From contig NZ_JANLNM010000011.1 of NCBI RefSeq assembly GCF_024701975.1, positions 62,001 to 126,000 on the forward strand: a stretch of 64,000 bases of DNA, in the 5' to 3' direction. Below are positions 52,773-61,915 of this stretch, in pieces; the first letter of the stretch is position 1, and the number at the start of each line of letters is the position of its first letter. This DNA comes from Variovorax sp. ZS18.2.2 (lineage in GTDB: Bacteria; Pseudomonadota; Gammaproteobacteria; Burkholderiales; Burkholderiaceae_C). A model generated the notes under the pieces. It saw nothing but the letters and a program-made list of their open reading frames with translations. It was not told where the DNA came from and did not search any database. Made by a program: the position numbers and the translations under genes.

Positions 52773-53528
52773 GTGAGCGACACAAGAGCTACAACCCACG
52801 ACACCCCCGCACCGTCCCTCGATGGACTCAGCTACGGCAACTGGAGCGAGGCCGAGAAGCTCGCGCTCAGCTGCCGCATCCTGGCCAAGGAAGGGCACTC
52901 CGAAACGCTGGCCGGGCAGGTCACCGTGCGGCAGGCCGACGGCACCTTTCTCACGACGCCGCTCGCGCACGCCTTCAGCGAAATCCGCCCGCAATCGGTG
53001 ATGCGCATCGACGACTCGCTGCGTGTGCTCGAAGGCCGCGGCGTGCCGAACCCTGCCGTGCGTTTTCACCTCTGGGTCTACAGGCGAAGGCCCGACGTGA
53101 ACTGCGTGATGCACACGCATCCGCCGTATGTGTCGGCCCTGTCGATGACGGGTGAGCCGCTGCAGATCGCGCACATGGACGCCACGCCGTTCTTCGACGA
53201 CTGCGCGTTCCTCGCCGAATGGCCCGGCCTGCCGATTGCCGATGTGGAGGGGGAGATCATCTCGGCGGCGCTCGGCCAGAAGCGCTGCGTTCTGCTCGCT
53301 AACCACGGCTTCCTGGCCGCGACCCAGAGCATCGAGGAATCGCTCTACATGTCGGTGCTCATCGAGCGCGCGGCGCGCAACCAGCTGATTGCGCAATCGG
53401 CCTACGGGCGGCTCAAGCTGGTGGACCCGGCACTGGCGAAGGAATCGCACGATTTCCTGCTGCAGCGGAGCATCGTGAACGCGAGCTTCGCGATGTTCGC
53501 AAGGCAGATCACCGGGGAGCAGCCATGA
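52773..53528 (+). CDS. Class II aldolase/adducin-domain protein
   Basis: This 251-residue protein starts at the GTG at 52773 because AGGAG lies seven bases upstream. The ATG 18 bp earlier has no such signal. Class II aldolase features are EGHSETLAGQVTVR, the zinc-binding CVMHTHPPYV and LLANHGFLAA. It could be an aldolase, epimerase or decarboxylase acting on a hydroxy acid. Its stop overlaps the start of the MHS transporter (ATGA), so transport and metabolism of one substrate are coupled. Confidence 0.85.
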   Translation: MSDTRATTHDTPAPSLDGLSYGNWSEAEKLALSCRILAKEGHSETLAGQVTVRQADGTFLTTPLAHAFSEIRPQSVMRIDDSLRVLEGRGVPNPAVRFHLWVYRRRPDVNCVMHTHPPYVSALSMTGEPLQIAHMDATPFFDDCAFLAEWPGLPIADVEGEIISAALGQKRCVLLANHGFLAATQSIEESLYMSVLIERAARNQLIAQSAYGRLKLVDPALAKESHDFLLQRSIVNASFAMFARQITGEQP

Positions 53529-54829
53529 GCAGCATCGCTTCGCCATTGCAGGGCGCTGCCGTGGAGAAAAAGCGCCAGAGCGTGTGGAAGATCGGCGCCG
53601 CCACCATGGTCGGCACGGCCATCGAGGCCTTCGACTTCCTGGCCTACGGCACCGCCGCGGCGCTGGTGTTCAACAAGCTCTTCTTTCCCAACTTCGACCC
53701 GACCGTCGGCACGCTGGCCGCCTTCGGCACCTTCGCGAGCGGCATGCTGGCGCGGCCGCTGGGCGGCATCGTCTTCGGGCACTTCGGCGACCGGCTGGGC
53801 CGGAAGTCCATGCTCACGCTGAGCCTGTTGATGATGGGCATCTGCACCGTGCTGATCGGGCTGTTGCCGACCTACGAATCGATCGGCATGTGGGCCGCGG
53901 TGCTGCTGGTGCTGCTGCGCATCGGGCAGGGCCTGTCGTTCGGCGGCGAGCTTGGCGGCGCGATGCTGATGGCCGTGGAGCATGCGCCGCCCAAGTGGCG
54001 CTCGCTGGTGGGCAGCATGCCGCAGATGGGCGCACCCATCGGCGTGCTGCTGTCCTCGGGCGCCTTCGCGCTGGTGACGCAACTGCCCGAGGCGAGCTTT
54101 CTGAGCTGGGGCTGGCGGCTGCCGTTTCTTGCGAGCGCGGTGCTGATCGTGCTGGGCGTGTTCATCCGCATGAAGGTCGAGGAGTCACCCGAGTTCATGC
54201 AGGTAAAGGTGCACCAGAAGACGGCCGCGTTGCCGGCACGCGAAGTCGTGGTGGCGCACTGGAAGCCGTTGCTCCTGACCATCGGCGGCAAGCTGGCCGA
54301 GGTGACGCTGATCTACACGATCCTGGTGTTCTCGATCTCGTATGCGACGACTCGCCTCGGGTTCTCGCGGGCCGATGCGCTGCATGCGTTGATCGTGGGC
54401 TCGGTGGTCATGGTCTTCACCATTCCGGCCAGCGGCTGGCTTGCGGACAAGGTGGGAGCGCGGCGGCTCTATGTGTTCGGTGGGCTGCTGCTGGCCGTGA
54501 TGGCGGTGCCGCTGTTCCAGGCGATCGGCAGCGGGTCGCTCACGGCGTACACGGTGGCGATGGTGGTGGCGTTGTCGATCAACTACGCGCTGATGTTCGC
54601 GCCGCAGTCGAACCTGTATGCAGCGCAGTTTCCGGCGGAGCTGCGCTACTCGGGCATCTCGATCGGCATCCAGTTCGCGGCAGCCATCGGCGGCGGGCTG
54701 GCGCCGATCATCGCGGCGACGCTGGTCGCGAAGTACTCGAGCATCGTGCCGGTGGGCATCTATGTCGCGGTGCTGGGCGTGATCGCGGCGGTGTCTGCGT
54801 ACCTGATGCGGCCCACCGCGAACGAATGA
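53525..54829 (+). CDS. MFS transporter, metabolite:H+ symporter (MHS) family
   Basis: This 434-residue protein has 12 helices. TAIEAFDFLAYGTAAALVF, ARPLGGIVFGHFGDRLGRKSML (motif A) and RIGQGLSFGGELGGA are MHS signatures. The start overlaps the aldolase stop by 4 bp, which suggests import of the aldolase substrate, probably a hydroxylated organic acid. It converges with the Cys-rich protein gene six bases beyond its stop. Confidence 0.88.
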   Translation: MSSIASPLQGAAVEKKRQSVWKIGAATMVGTAIEAFDFLAYGTAAALVFNKLFFPNFDPTVGTLAAFGTFASGMLARPLGGIVFGHFGDRLGRKSMLTLSLLMMGICTVLIGLLPTYESIGMWAAVLLVLLRIGQGLSFGGELGGAMLMAVEHAPPKWRSLVGSMPQMGAPIGVLLSSGAFALVTQLPEASFLSWGWRLPFLASAVLIVLGVFIRMKVEESPEFMQVKVHQKTAALPAREVVVAHWKPLLLTIGGKLAEVTLIYTILVFSISYATTRLGFSRADALHALIVGSVVMVFTIPASGWLADKVGARRLYVFGGLLLAVMAVPLFQAIGSGSLTAYTVAMVVALSINYALMFAPQSNLYAAQFPAELRYSGISIGIQFAAAIGGGLAPIIAATLVAKYSSIVPVGIYVAVLGVIAAVSAYLMRPTANE

Positions 54830-54835
54830 GCGATC

Positions 54836-56563
54836 TCAGGAGTGGCCGTCCACCCGCATCTGGAAAAGGAAGTAGGGCGGAATGCAGGCGCCGCGCCCTT
54901 CGGGCTGGCCCTCGGCCTGCGCGCAGATGAAGTCGTCGCGGCAGGGCTGCTGCGCCGAGCAGCTGCGCAGGTTGCCGGGGCGCGTGTGTTTGGCGAGGCA
55001 TTCGCCGAAGGGCTTGTTGGCGGCGAGGCACTGATTGAAGTCGCTCAGGATGGCGATGCCGCCGCAGGTGCCGTTCTTGTCGAGCGGATCGCAGGGGCCC
55101 GAGCACATGCCGCCGGGGAAACCGACCGAGGTTTTCTCGCAGACGGAGAGCACGCCTTCGCAAGCGACGCGCGGCAGTTTCTCGGCGCGGTCGAGCCACG
55201 GGTTGGCGGACTGCGTGATGCGCGTGGGTTCGCAGCTTGCGCCGACCGTGGATTTCTCGGGTGCGGCGTTTGCGACGTCCGGCTCGGCAAGCGGACGGAA
55301 CGGATCGGGCTGCGGCGTCGACAGCGCGGCGTGCACGTACGTACCGCGGCGCGCCAGTTCGTCCTGCAGGTGTGGTGAGTGCGGCAAGGCGAGTGCATTG
55401 CCCGTCGTGAAGGTGCGCGATGCGCCGCGCCGGTCGACGCCCAGCAGATGAAAGCCCGCGACCGCGCGGCTCTGGTGGCAGCCCGCACAGCTGAGGTCGT
55501 CGAGTCGGCGCAGCACGGCCTGCGGCGACTGCAGCGTGCGGCTGCCGGGCACGGCCTGCCAGTCGCCCGGCGAGAAGACCTGTGCGAACGGCCGGTTCGC
55601 GAGGCGCGCAAGGCCGCGCGGTGCGACCGAGATCGATTCGGTCGCGAGGAATTTTTCAGGGATCTGCACCGAGGCTTCGTCCAGTGCGCGCAGGTTGGCG
55701 GGCTGCTGCAGCCACTGCTGCAGTTCCTTTCGCAGTGGCGCGTTGGCCTTGAGGCGCGCGACATCGGGCGTGTTCTCGAGCGGTGCGACGTCGAAGCGCT
55801 TCGTGCCGGCGTTCCATCGAAAGGCGCGCAGCATGTACTCGGCATGGCCGCCGAGATCGGGCCGCACCGCGGAGGGCCAGCGCACGCTCTGCAGGTTGGT
55901 GGTGACCTGCGCGATGCGTGCAGATGCAAGACGTTGCGGCGCGAGCGGGCCGTCGGGCGACACCAGCCAACGGCCTAGCGCCTCGTCCTGCATCGACGCC
56001 TGCGGCGGCTGCCAGAGCCGCGCGGCGCCGGCGCAGCTGCCGCTTGCGTCCGGTGCATCACCGCGCAGTTCGACATTGACGGTCATCGGCAGGCGCGACT
56101 GCATCGCAGCGGTGCGGTACGCGAGCCGGTACACGAGCCGCGTCTCGCCGCAGGCGCCGTTCTGGAACGGCCGGCGGTCCATGCGGTTGGCCACGCCGAC
56201 CAACTCGAAGAAGGCATCGGGGCTTGCGAGCCAGCGCGCGTCGAACAGCCGGTGCGGGTAGCGCGAGATGCCGACGCCGGCCTGCTTGTCCGCACGCTGA
56301 ATGCGCGCGAGGCTTTCGCCGAGCGGCGTGGCGATGGATTGCCAGGCCGCAGAGCGCATCAAGGACTGGTTGGTGGCGATGCCGTCAGGGGAAGCGGGCG
56401 CATCGCCGATCCAGTGGGCGAAGCCGGCGCCGGATTTTTCGGCGGCCTGCAGTGCTTTGGGAGAGGTGACGAGGAGCATAGGATCTGCCGCGCGCACAAG
56501 CGGCGCGGCGAGGATCAGTGCGAGCGCAAGGCCGGTGGACAGGCTGTGTTTGAAGATCGGCAC
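54836..56563 (-). CDS. Exported CxxCH protein with Cys-rich C-terminus
   Basis: This 575-residue protein starts with GTG and has a Sec signal peptide (cleavage near LVRA-AD). A single Cys359-Ala-Gly-Cys362-His363 in a context like c-type haem proteins suggests one covalent haem, but no obvious distal Met can be assigned. The C-terminal about 120 residues hold 12 cysteines in short CxxxC-like spacings, likely disulfides. I do not recognise the family. A periplasmic or secreted redox or binding role is possible. It sits between a transporter and a receiver protein with which it shares strand. Confidence 0.6.
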   Translation of the reverse strand: MPIFKHSLSTGLALALILAAPLVRAADPMLLVTSPKALQAAEKSGAGFAHWIGDAPASPDGIATNQSLMRSAAWQSIATPLGESLARIQRADKQAGVGISRYPHRLFDARWLASPDAFFELVGVANRMDRRPFQNGACGETRLVYRLAYRTAAMQSRLPMTVNVELRGDAPDASGSCAGAARLWQPPQASMQDEALGRWLVSPDGPLAPQRLASARIAQVTTNLQSVRWPSAVRPDLGGHAEYMLRAFRWNAGTKRFDVAPLENTPDVARLKANAPLRKELQQWLQQPANLRALDEASVQIPEKFLATESISVAPRGLARLANRPFAQVFSPGDWQAVPGSRTLQSPQAVLRRLDDLSCAGCHQSRAVAGFHLLGVDRRGASRTFTTGNALALPHSPHLQDELARRGTYVHAALSTPQPDPFRPLAEPDVANAAPEKSTVGASCEPTRITQSANPWLDRAEKLPRVACEGVLSVCEKTSVGFPGGMCSGPCDPLDKNGTCGGIAILSDFNQCLAANKPFGECLAKHTRPGNLRSCSAQQPCRDDFICAQAEGQPEGRGACIPPYFLFQMRVDGHS

Positions 56564-56576
56564 GCGGCCGATTGTG

Positions 56577-56960
56577 TCAGCGCCGGGGCGCGATGTTCAA
56601 CGCCGCGCAGAAGTCGTAGAACGCCTCGAGCTGCAGCGACTTGTCGAACACCGCATCGACGCCCGCCGACAGTGCGCCTTCGCGCACCTCGGAGGTCGCA
56701 TAGTTCATGAGCACCACGGTGCGCTGCTCGGGCAGCTTGTTGTCCTTGAGGAACTGCGCCACGGTGAGCCCGTTGCCTTTGGCGAGAAACACATCGATCA
56801 CCGCCGCATCCCATTCGCCGGGGTTGGCCTTGAGCCAGTCGATCGCTTCATCGGAAGTGGTTGCGGTGCCGATGACATCGCATTCGGAAAATTCCTGCAG
56901 CCCGTCGGTCAGCGTCGTCGCGATCAGAGGGTTGTCTTCTATGAGGTAGATGCGGGTCAT
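56577..56960 (-). CDS. Stand-alone response-regulator receiver protein
   Basis: This 127-residue receiver domain has Glu8-Asp9, phospho-acceptor Asp56 in AAVIDVFLA and Lys107 in FDKS, so it is phosphorylatable. There is no output domain. A kinase is not encoded nearby. It lies 13 bp upstream of the CxxCH gene on the same strand and back to back with a second receiver gene. Such proteins act by protein interaction (CheY-like). An alternative upstream ATG would add about 20 unsupported residues. Confidence 0.82.
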   Translation of the reverse strand: MTRIYLIEDNPLIATTLTDGLQEFSECDVIGTATTSDEAIDWLKANPGEWDAAVIDVFLAKGNGLTVAQFLKDNKLPEQRTVVLMNYATSEVREGALSAGVDAVFDKSLQLEAFYDFCAALNIAPRR

Positions 56961-57134
56961 TGTTGTGTGCGAGAGCGGGAGTGCGGTCCATCGGCTTGTC
57001 TTGGCCGAGGGGGTCATTGTCGGGACGGACTCGCGGTGCCGAGTAAGACAACGCCGCCATCTGTCGTACATCCCTGTAGGGTGGTAGGGTGCAACTCCTG
57101 CGCCGCAGCGGGTTGTCTGGAAAAATGAACCTCA

Positions 57135-57512
57135 ATGACCGCTGACTCCGCTGACCCGCAAAAAAGACTTCGTGTGCTGCTCGTCGAAGACGATGTCGAA
57201 ACGCTCGCTACCACCCTGAAGATTCTCGAAGCCCTGGGGCACTGGGCCACAGGCGTCAAGAGCGCCGAGGCCGCCATCGCGCGCTTCTTCGACGGCGCCT
57301 TCGACGTGGTGATGGTGGACATCGGCTTGCCCGCGCTGTCGGGCCGCGACCTGGCCGAGCGGCTTCTGCGCGATCACCGCGTGCCGGTGATCTTCGTGAC
57401 CGGGGAAGCGCAACCCGCGGAGGCGATGGCCGGCACGTCGTGGCTGCGCAAGCCCTATGCGATCGAGCAACTGATGGACGCGCTGGCCCGTTCGACGATC
57501 GCCTCGCCGTAG
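57135..57512 (+). CDS. Stand-alone response-regulator receiver protein
   Basis: This 125-residue receiver has Glu19-Asp20, acceptor Asp62 in VVMVDIGLPALSG, and Lys106 in WLRKPY, a complete CheY-like active site. It has no effector domain. It is transcribed away from the other receiver gene across a 174-bp promoter region. The two are different in sequence, so not a recent duplication. A sensor kinase would have to act in trans. Confidence 0.85.
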   Translation: MTADSADPQKRLRVLLVEDDVETLATTLKILEALGHWATGVKSAEAAIARFFDGAFDVVMVDIGLPALSGRDLAERLLRDHRVPVIFVTGEAQPAEAMAGTSWLRKPYAIEQLMDALARSTIASP

Positions 57513-57573
57513 ACCGAAGAGGGCATGGCGTGAAAACCCTCCGGCCCCGGGTGCACCCATAAAATCGGCGCCC

Positions 57574-59103
57574 ATGCCCACCGCCATGCCCACCGATCAG
57601 ACCGAGCCCTTTCCGGTAGACGCCGCCGTTGCCGAGCTCGAGGTGCTGCGCGGGCGGTTCGACTGGGCGCAGGCATGGCGTATCAGCCGGGCCTGGCATG
57701 ACACAGACCCCTATGACTTCTACGCTGCATGGAATGCATTGCATGACAGCACCCAGTTGGGCGACTGGACGCGCCACGAGTTCTTGCAGACCGTGGTGGC
57801 CGAGGGCATTGCCCATACCGGTGATGCAAGCCTCGTGGGCGAGTTGGCCCTGGCCACCCCCAGGTTCACGCCGCCCCTGCTGCTCGCGGGCGCGCAGCGC
57901 CACGTGCGCCGGTTGTTGGGCGATCGGGCGACCGCGGCGCCGCTGATTGCGCGGGGTCACCACTACCCCGGTCACCGGCGGCTGCGCATCGGCTACATCG
58001 GTGGCGACTTCTACTACCAGGCCACGAGCTACCTGCTTGCAGGGGTCCTGGAACACCATGACCACGAACAGTTCGAACTCGTCTGCTTCGATTTTTCCCG
58101 GGACGACACCGCCGAAGCGGGTTTGACCGATGCCTCCCGAGACCAGCGCAAGGCCTTCCGTGCGCGCCTGGAGGGGTGCTTCGATCGTGTCGTGAGCCTG
58201 CATGCCCTGAATGCGGCCGAATGCGCCCGGCAGGTGCGTGAGGCGGAGATCGATGTCGCCGTCTACATCAGCCGGCCGGTCGACGAGCGTTTTGCCATGC
58301 TGGCCCATCGGCCTGCGCCTGTTCAGGTGGCTTATCTGTTCTATCCCGGCACGACCGGGGCGCCATTCATCGACTACCTGGTGGCAGACGCCATCGTGGT
58401 TCCGACCGAGGCCGAGGCGAACTACAGCGAACGCATCTTGCGCCTGCCGAACTGCTACCAGCCACACGACCATCGCCGCGCCGAGCCGGCTGCCGTGACG
58501 CGCGCCGACTTCAACCTGCCGCCCGATGCATTGGTCCTGGCCAATTTCAACCAGTGCTACAAGACGACGCCCGAGGTGTTTGCGCTGTGGTGCGAGCTCT
58601 TGCGTGGACAGCCCGATGCCGTGCTCTGGTTGCGGGGCGGCCCGCCCGAGGCGAACGCGAACCTGCAGGCGCAGGCGGCGTTGCGGGGCGTTGCCGCGCA
58701 TCGCATCGTCTTCGGGGCGCCTGTCTCCGTGCACCTGCATCTCGGGCGCTTGCGCCACTGCGTCGACCTGGTGCTCGACACCTTTCCGTATGGCGGCCAC
58801 ACGCTGACCAGCGATGCGCTGTGGGCCGGCGTGCCGGTGGTCACGCGGATGGGCGACACCTTTGCTTCGCGTGTCGCTGCCAGCCTGCTGAACGCCGTGG
58901 GCCTGCCCGAGCTGGTCACACACAGCGCAGCCGATTACCTTGCATGCGCGCGGGCCCTGTGTGCGGACGCATCGCGCCGGCAAAGGCTGCGCGACCATCT
59001 GGCGCGGGTGCGCGGCAGTTGCCCCTTGTTCGACACCGCGCGCTACACACGCGATCTGGAAGCGGCCTATCTGCGAATCGCGCCGGGCCCATCGAGCACC
59101 TGA
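57574..59103 (+). CDS. O-GlcNAc-transferase-like (SPINDLY-type) glycosyltransferase
   Basis: This 509-residue protein has the GT41 catalytic region: RLRIGYIGGDFYYQATSYLLAGVLEHHD (N-terminal lobe), VQVAYLFYPGTTGAPFIDYLVAD, LANFNQCYKTTPEVF and DTFPYGGHTLTSDALWAGVPVVT (UDP-sugar site). The N-terminal region of about 135 residues lacks a clear TPR array, and the usual His-Pro after the first motif is absent (DFYYQATSY). Protein or glycan substrate unknown. dusA follows four bases after its stop, so co-transcription is likely. Confidence 0.8.
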   Translation: MPTAMPTDQTEPFPVDAAVAELEVLRGRFDWAQAWRISRAWHDTDPYDFYAAWNALHDSTQLGDWTRHEFLQTVVAEGIAHTGDASLVGELALATPRFTPPLLLAGAQRHVRRLLGDRATAAPLIARGHHYPGHRRLRIGYIGGDFYYQATSYLLAGVLEHHDHEQFELVCFDFSRDDTAEAGLTDASRDQRKAFRARLEGCFDRVVSLHALNAAECARQVREAEIDVAVYISRPVDERFAMLAHRPAPVQVAYLFYPGTTGAPFIDYLVADAIVVPTEAEANYSERILRLPNCYQPHDHRRAEPAAVTRADFNLPPDALVLANFNQCYKTTPEVFALWCELLRGQPDAVLWLRGGPPEANANLQAQAALRGVAAHRIVFGAPVSVHLHLGRLRHCVDLVLDTFPYGGHTLTSDALWAGVPVVTRMGDTFASRVAASLLNAVGLPELVTHSAADYLACARALCADASRRQRLRDHLARVRGSCPLFDTARYTRDLEAAYLRIAPGPSST

Positions 59104-59107
59104 CTCC

Positions 59108-60097
59108 ATGCAAACAACGAATTACAGCGCGATGAAGATTTCCGTCGCCCCCATGATGGACTGGACTGACCGTCATTGCAGGTACTTCCATCGCCTGATG
59201 TCGCGCCACGCGCTGCTCTACACCGAGATGGTGACGACCGGCGCACTGTTGCATGGCGACGTGCCCCGGCACCTTCGCTTCAACGCCGAAGAACACCCCG
59301 TGGCGCTGCAGCTCGGCGGCAGCGAGCCGGCTGATCTTGCGCATTGCGCGAAGCTCGGCGAGGAATGGGGCTACGACGAGATCAACCTCAACTGCGGATG
59401 CCCGAGCGAGCGCGTGCAGCGCGGGGCGTTCGGTGCCTGCCTCATGAACGAGCCGCAACTGGTGGCCGATTGCGTGAAGGCGATGGTCGATGTGGTGAGC
59501 GTGCCCGTCACGGTCAAGCACCGCATCGGCATCGACAAGATCGAGCGCTACGAGTTCGTGCGCGACTTCGTCGGCCAGGTGAGCGAAGCGGGGTGCGGCA
59601 CCTTCATCGTCCATGCGCGCAATGCGTGGCTGCAGGGCCTGAGCCCGAAGCAGAACCGCGAGATCCCGCCGCTGCGCTACGCGCTGGTGCATCGGCTGAA
59701 GCATGACTTTCCCGGCCTGAAGTTTTCGATCAACGGCGGCATTTCCGTCAACGAACAAGTGCATGAACACCTGCGCCTGCTTGACGGCGTGATGGTCGGG
59801 CGGGAGGCGTATCACAACCCTTGGTGGCTCGCCGAATGGGACGCCGAATTCTTCGGTGCCGCGCCGCAGCCGCTGACGCGCGAAGAGGTGGAGTCGCTGA
59901 TGTGCGACTACATGGTTCGCGAGGCGGCCGAGCACGGCACGCAGTGGTCGTCGATTGCGCGGCACATGCTGGGCCTGCGCAACGGGCTGCCCGGCGCGCG
60001 CCGCTGGCGGCAGGTCTGGAGCGATCACCGCCTCAAGACGCGCCCGCCGCACGAGGTGATGGCGCTGGCGCACGAGCCGGTCGCGCAGGCCGCCTGA
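59108..60097 (+). CDS. dusA: tRNA-dihydrouridine(20/20a) synthase DusA
   Basis: This 329-residue FMN enzyme has the DusA start KISVAPMMDWTDRHCRYFHR, NLNCGCPSERVQRGAFGACLM (active Cys) and GLSPKQNREIPPLRY, all characteristic of DusA rather than DusB/C. It reduces uridine 20 (and 20a) of tRNA with NADPH. Start is the ATG at 59108, or 59132 if MKIS is used. It follows the glycosyltransferase by four bases. A terminator follows. Confidence 0.94.
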   Translation: MQTTNYSAMKISVAPMMDWTDRHCRYFHRLMSRHALLYTEMVTTGALLHGDVPRHLRFNAEEHPVALQLGGSEPADLAHCAKLGEEWGYDEINLNCGCPSERVQRGAFGACLMNEPQLVADCVKAMVDVVSVPVTVKHRIGIDKIERYEFVRDFVGQVSEAGCGTFIVHARNAWLQGLSPKQNREIPPLRYALVHRLKHDFPGLKFSINGGISVNEQVHEHLRLLDGVMVGREAYHNPWWLAEWDAEFFGAAPQPLTREEVESLMCDYMVREAAEHGTQWSSIARHMLGLRNGLPGARRWRQVWSDHRLKTRPPHEVMALAHEPVAQAA

Positions 60098-60101
60098 ACG
60101 G

Positions 60102-60122
60102 GCGGCCACCGAGGCCGCTTTT
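60102..60122 (+). terminator. Terminator-like hairpin after dusA
   Basis: GCGGCC-ACCGA-GGCCGC (60102-60118) is directly followed by TTTT. It lies five bases beyond the dusA stop and fits a short Rho-independent terminator. Confidence 0.7.
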
Positions 60123-60136
60123 CTGCTTTTCCAGTT

Positions 60137-60176
60137 CACGAAGGGAATCTCCGAACTCGGAGATTTCGTGTGTTTT
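60137..60176 (+). terminator. Second hairpin, AATCTCCGA-AC-TCGGAGATT
   Basis: A 9-bp perfect stem (60146-60165 in total), extended by outer CACGAA / TTCGTG arms, is followed by a TGTTTTT tract. It could back up dusA termination or, since it is palindromic and 165-180 bp before the IclR gene, serve as an operator. Confidence 0.55.
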
Positions 60177-60329
60177 TACGCCCGAAAAGTCCCTTTTTAG
60201 GCTCCGAATCGGGGCGTTTCGTCCTCTTTTAATAGAACATAGTTCCGAAACAATGCAACAACAAGTGTGGCCTGTGCGCCTGTTTTTGCTCAAGAATAAA
60301 GAGGTCAGGGAAACAAAAAAAGGTTCTTC

Positions 60330-61115
60330 ATGAGTGAAGCTGTTGGCAGCAAAGAAGAAGTGAGCGCGCTCGCACGCGGCTTGGCATTGCTAAAGACCAT
60401 CGGGATGGCTGCCGCCCCGATGGGCAACCGGGATCTGGCCGACACGACGGGCATTCCCAAGGCCACCGTCTCGCGGCTGACCGCGACGCTGGTAGGCGCC
60501 GGCTACCTGCGCCAGTCGCGGGACAGCGAGCGGTTCAGCCTGGGGCCGGCGCTGCTCGACATGAGCAGCCGCTATCTCAGGCATTTCGACCTGCGAACGG
60601 TGGCGCGGCCGCATTTGACGGAGCTGTCCGAATTCGCGGGCGCCAGCATCCACATGGGCGTGCGCGACGATCTCGATCTGCTCGTCATCGATTCGCTGCG
60701 GCCGCGGTCCGCGCTCATCAGTTCGCGCATCGAGGTCGGCTCGCGCCTGTCGATCACCACCTCGGCCGCCGGCCGGGCCTACCTGGCGGCACTGCCGCGG
60801 CCGGAGCGGAACGTCCTGTTGGAGCAGATCCGCATCGAGACCGGCGAGAACTGGCATGCCGTCGCGCCGCGCCTGATGGCGGGCATCGAGGAGTACGACC
60901 GCCTGGGCTATTGCAGCTCCTTCGGCGAGTGGCACCCCCATATCCATGCACTCGGCTTCGCGCTGCAGGGGCCGCGCGGCGAGCGCTACGGCCTGAGTTG
61001 CGGCGGCCCCGCCTACCTGCTGCCGAAGGAGGTCATGCTGGAACGCGTGGCGCCCCGGTTGCTGGAAGTGGCCCGACGGATTTCGGCCGAAGCCGGCACC
61101 ATCACCCGCGATTGA
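60330..61115 (+). CDS. IclR-family transcriptional regulator
   Basis: This 261-residue protein has an N-terminal winged HTH (GNRDLADTTGIPKATVSRLTATLVGAGYL) and a C-terminal IclR effector domain with DLDLLVIDSLRP and RAYLAALP. IclR proteins govern acid and aromatic catabolism. AAAAAGG precedes the ATG. The short inverted repeat GAAC-ATA-GTTC near 60235-60246 may be its operator. No catabolic gene is immediately beside it, so the target is likely elsewhere or the nearby mutase gene. Confidence 0.88.
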   Translation: MSEAVGSKEEVSALARGLALLKTIGMAAAPMGNRDLADTTGIPKATVSRLTATLVGAGYLRQSRDSERFSLGPALLDMSSRYLRHFDLRTVARPHLTELSEFAGASIHMGVRDDLDLLVIDSLRPRSALISSRIEVGSRLSITTSAAGRAYLAALPRPERNVLLEQIRIETGENWHAVAPRLMAGIEEYDRLGYCSSFGEWHPHIHALGFALQGPRGERYGLSCGGPAYLLPKEVMLERVAPRLLEVARRISAEAGTITRD

Positions 61116-61136
61116 GTCTCCGGCGGGTTGGCGAAC

Positions 61137-61784
61137 TCAGTTTGCCGCCTCGAGACCGTTTTTGAAGTGTTCGCGCATGCGGGCCATGGCGGCGGTGGTA
61201 TCGCGCGCTTCGATGGCCGCCATCACCGAGCGGTGCTCGGCCAGCGATTCGGCGATGCGCCCGGCCTTCAGCAGCGAGTTGTGCCGGTTGAGCTTCATCA
61301 CCTTGCGAAGGTCCGCCACCATCTGGTCGCGCCACTTGTTGTTGGCGATGGCCAGCAACTGCATGTGAAAGCGCTCGTTGAGCGCGAAGAAATGCTCGCG
61401 GTCTTCCTTGCCCGGCGCGGCGGCGGCTTCGAGCTCGGTGTGCAGCTTCTTCAGCTCGGCGCGCTCGGCATCAGTGGCGCGCTCGGCGACCACGCCGGCC
61501 GCATCGCTCTCCAGCAGGGAGAGCAGGTGATAGACGTCCGCCAGGTCCTGCTCCGACACCTCCGTCACGTAGGCGCCGCGGCGCACTTTCATCGTCACCA
61601 GCCCTTCGGCGGCCAGCACCTTCAGGGCTTCGCGCAGCGGGGTGCGGCTGATGCCGTATTCCTCGGCCAGCTTGAGTTCGTCGATCCAGCTGCCGGGCTC
61701 GAGTTCGCGGCGAAAGATCCGCTGGCGCAGCAGCTCGGCCACCTCTTCGTAGAGGGCGCGCGGGGTGAGGGTGACAGCGGACAT
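61137..61784 (-). CDS. GntR-family (FCD type) transcriptional regulator
   Basis: This 215-residue protein has a wHTH with EEVAELLRQRIFRRELEPGSWIDELKLAEEYGISRTPLREALKVLAAEGLV and an FCD effector domain (ESDAAGVVAERATDAE, FHMQLLAIANNKW, EHRSVMAAIEARD). It is divergent from the methylmalonyl-CoA mutase gene across a 131-bp AT-rich promoter, a common pairing in propionate metabolism of Comamonadaceae. Control of that gene is inferred. Confidence 0.9.
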   Translation of the reverse strand: MSAVTLTPRALYEEVAELLRQRIFRRELEPGSWIDELKLAEEYGISRTPLREALKVLAAEGLVTMKVRRGAYVTEVSEQDLADVYHLLSLLESDAAGVVAERATDAERAELKKLHTELEAAAAPGKEDREHFFALNERFHMQLLAIANNKWRDQMVADLRKVMKLNRHNSLLKAGRIAESLAEHRSVMAAIEARDTTAAMARMREHFKNGLEAAN

Positions 61785-61915
61785 GGGCAGGACTGTACTT
61801 CAAAAAACGGGTTTGAATTAATAATTATGGATCGGTTAGACTCGCGGCCGGCTTGCAAATCCCTGCGAGCGAATTTGCGAATTCCCTGCAAGACAACTGC
61901 AAAGCGGCGCCCTCC

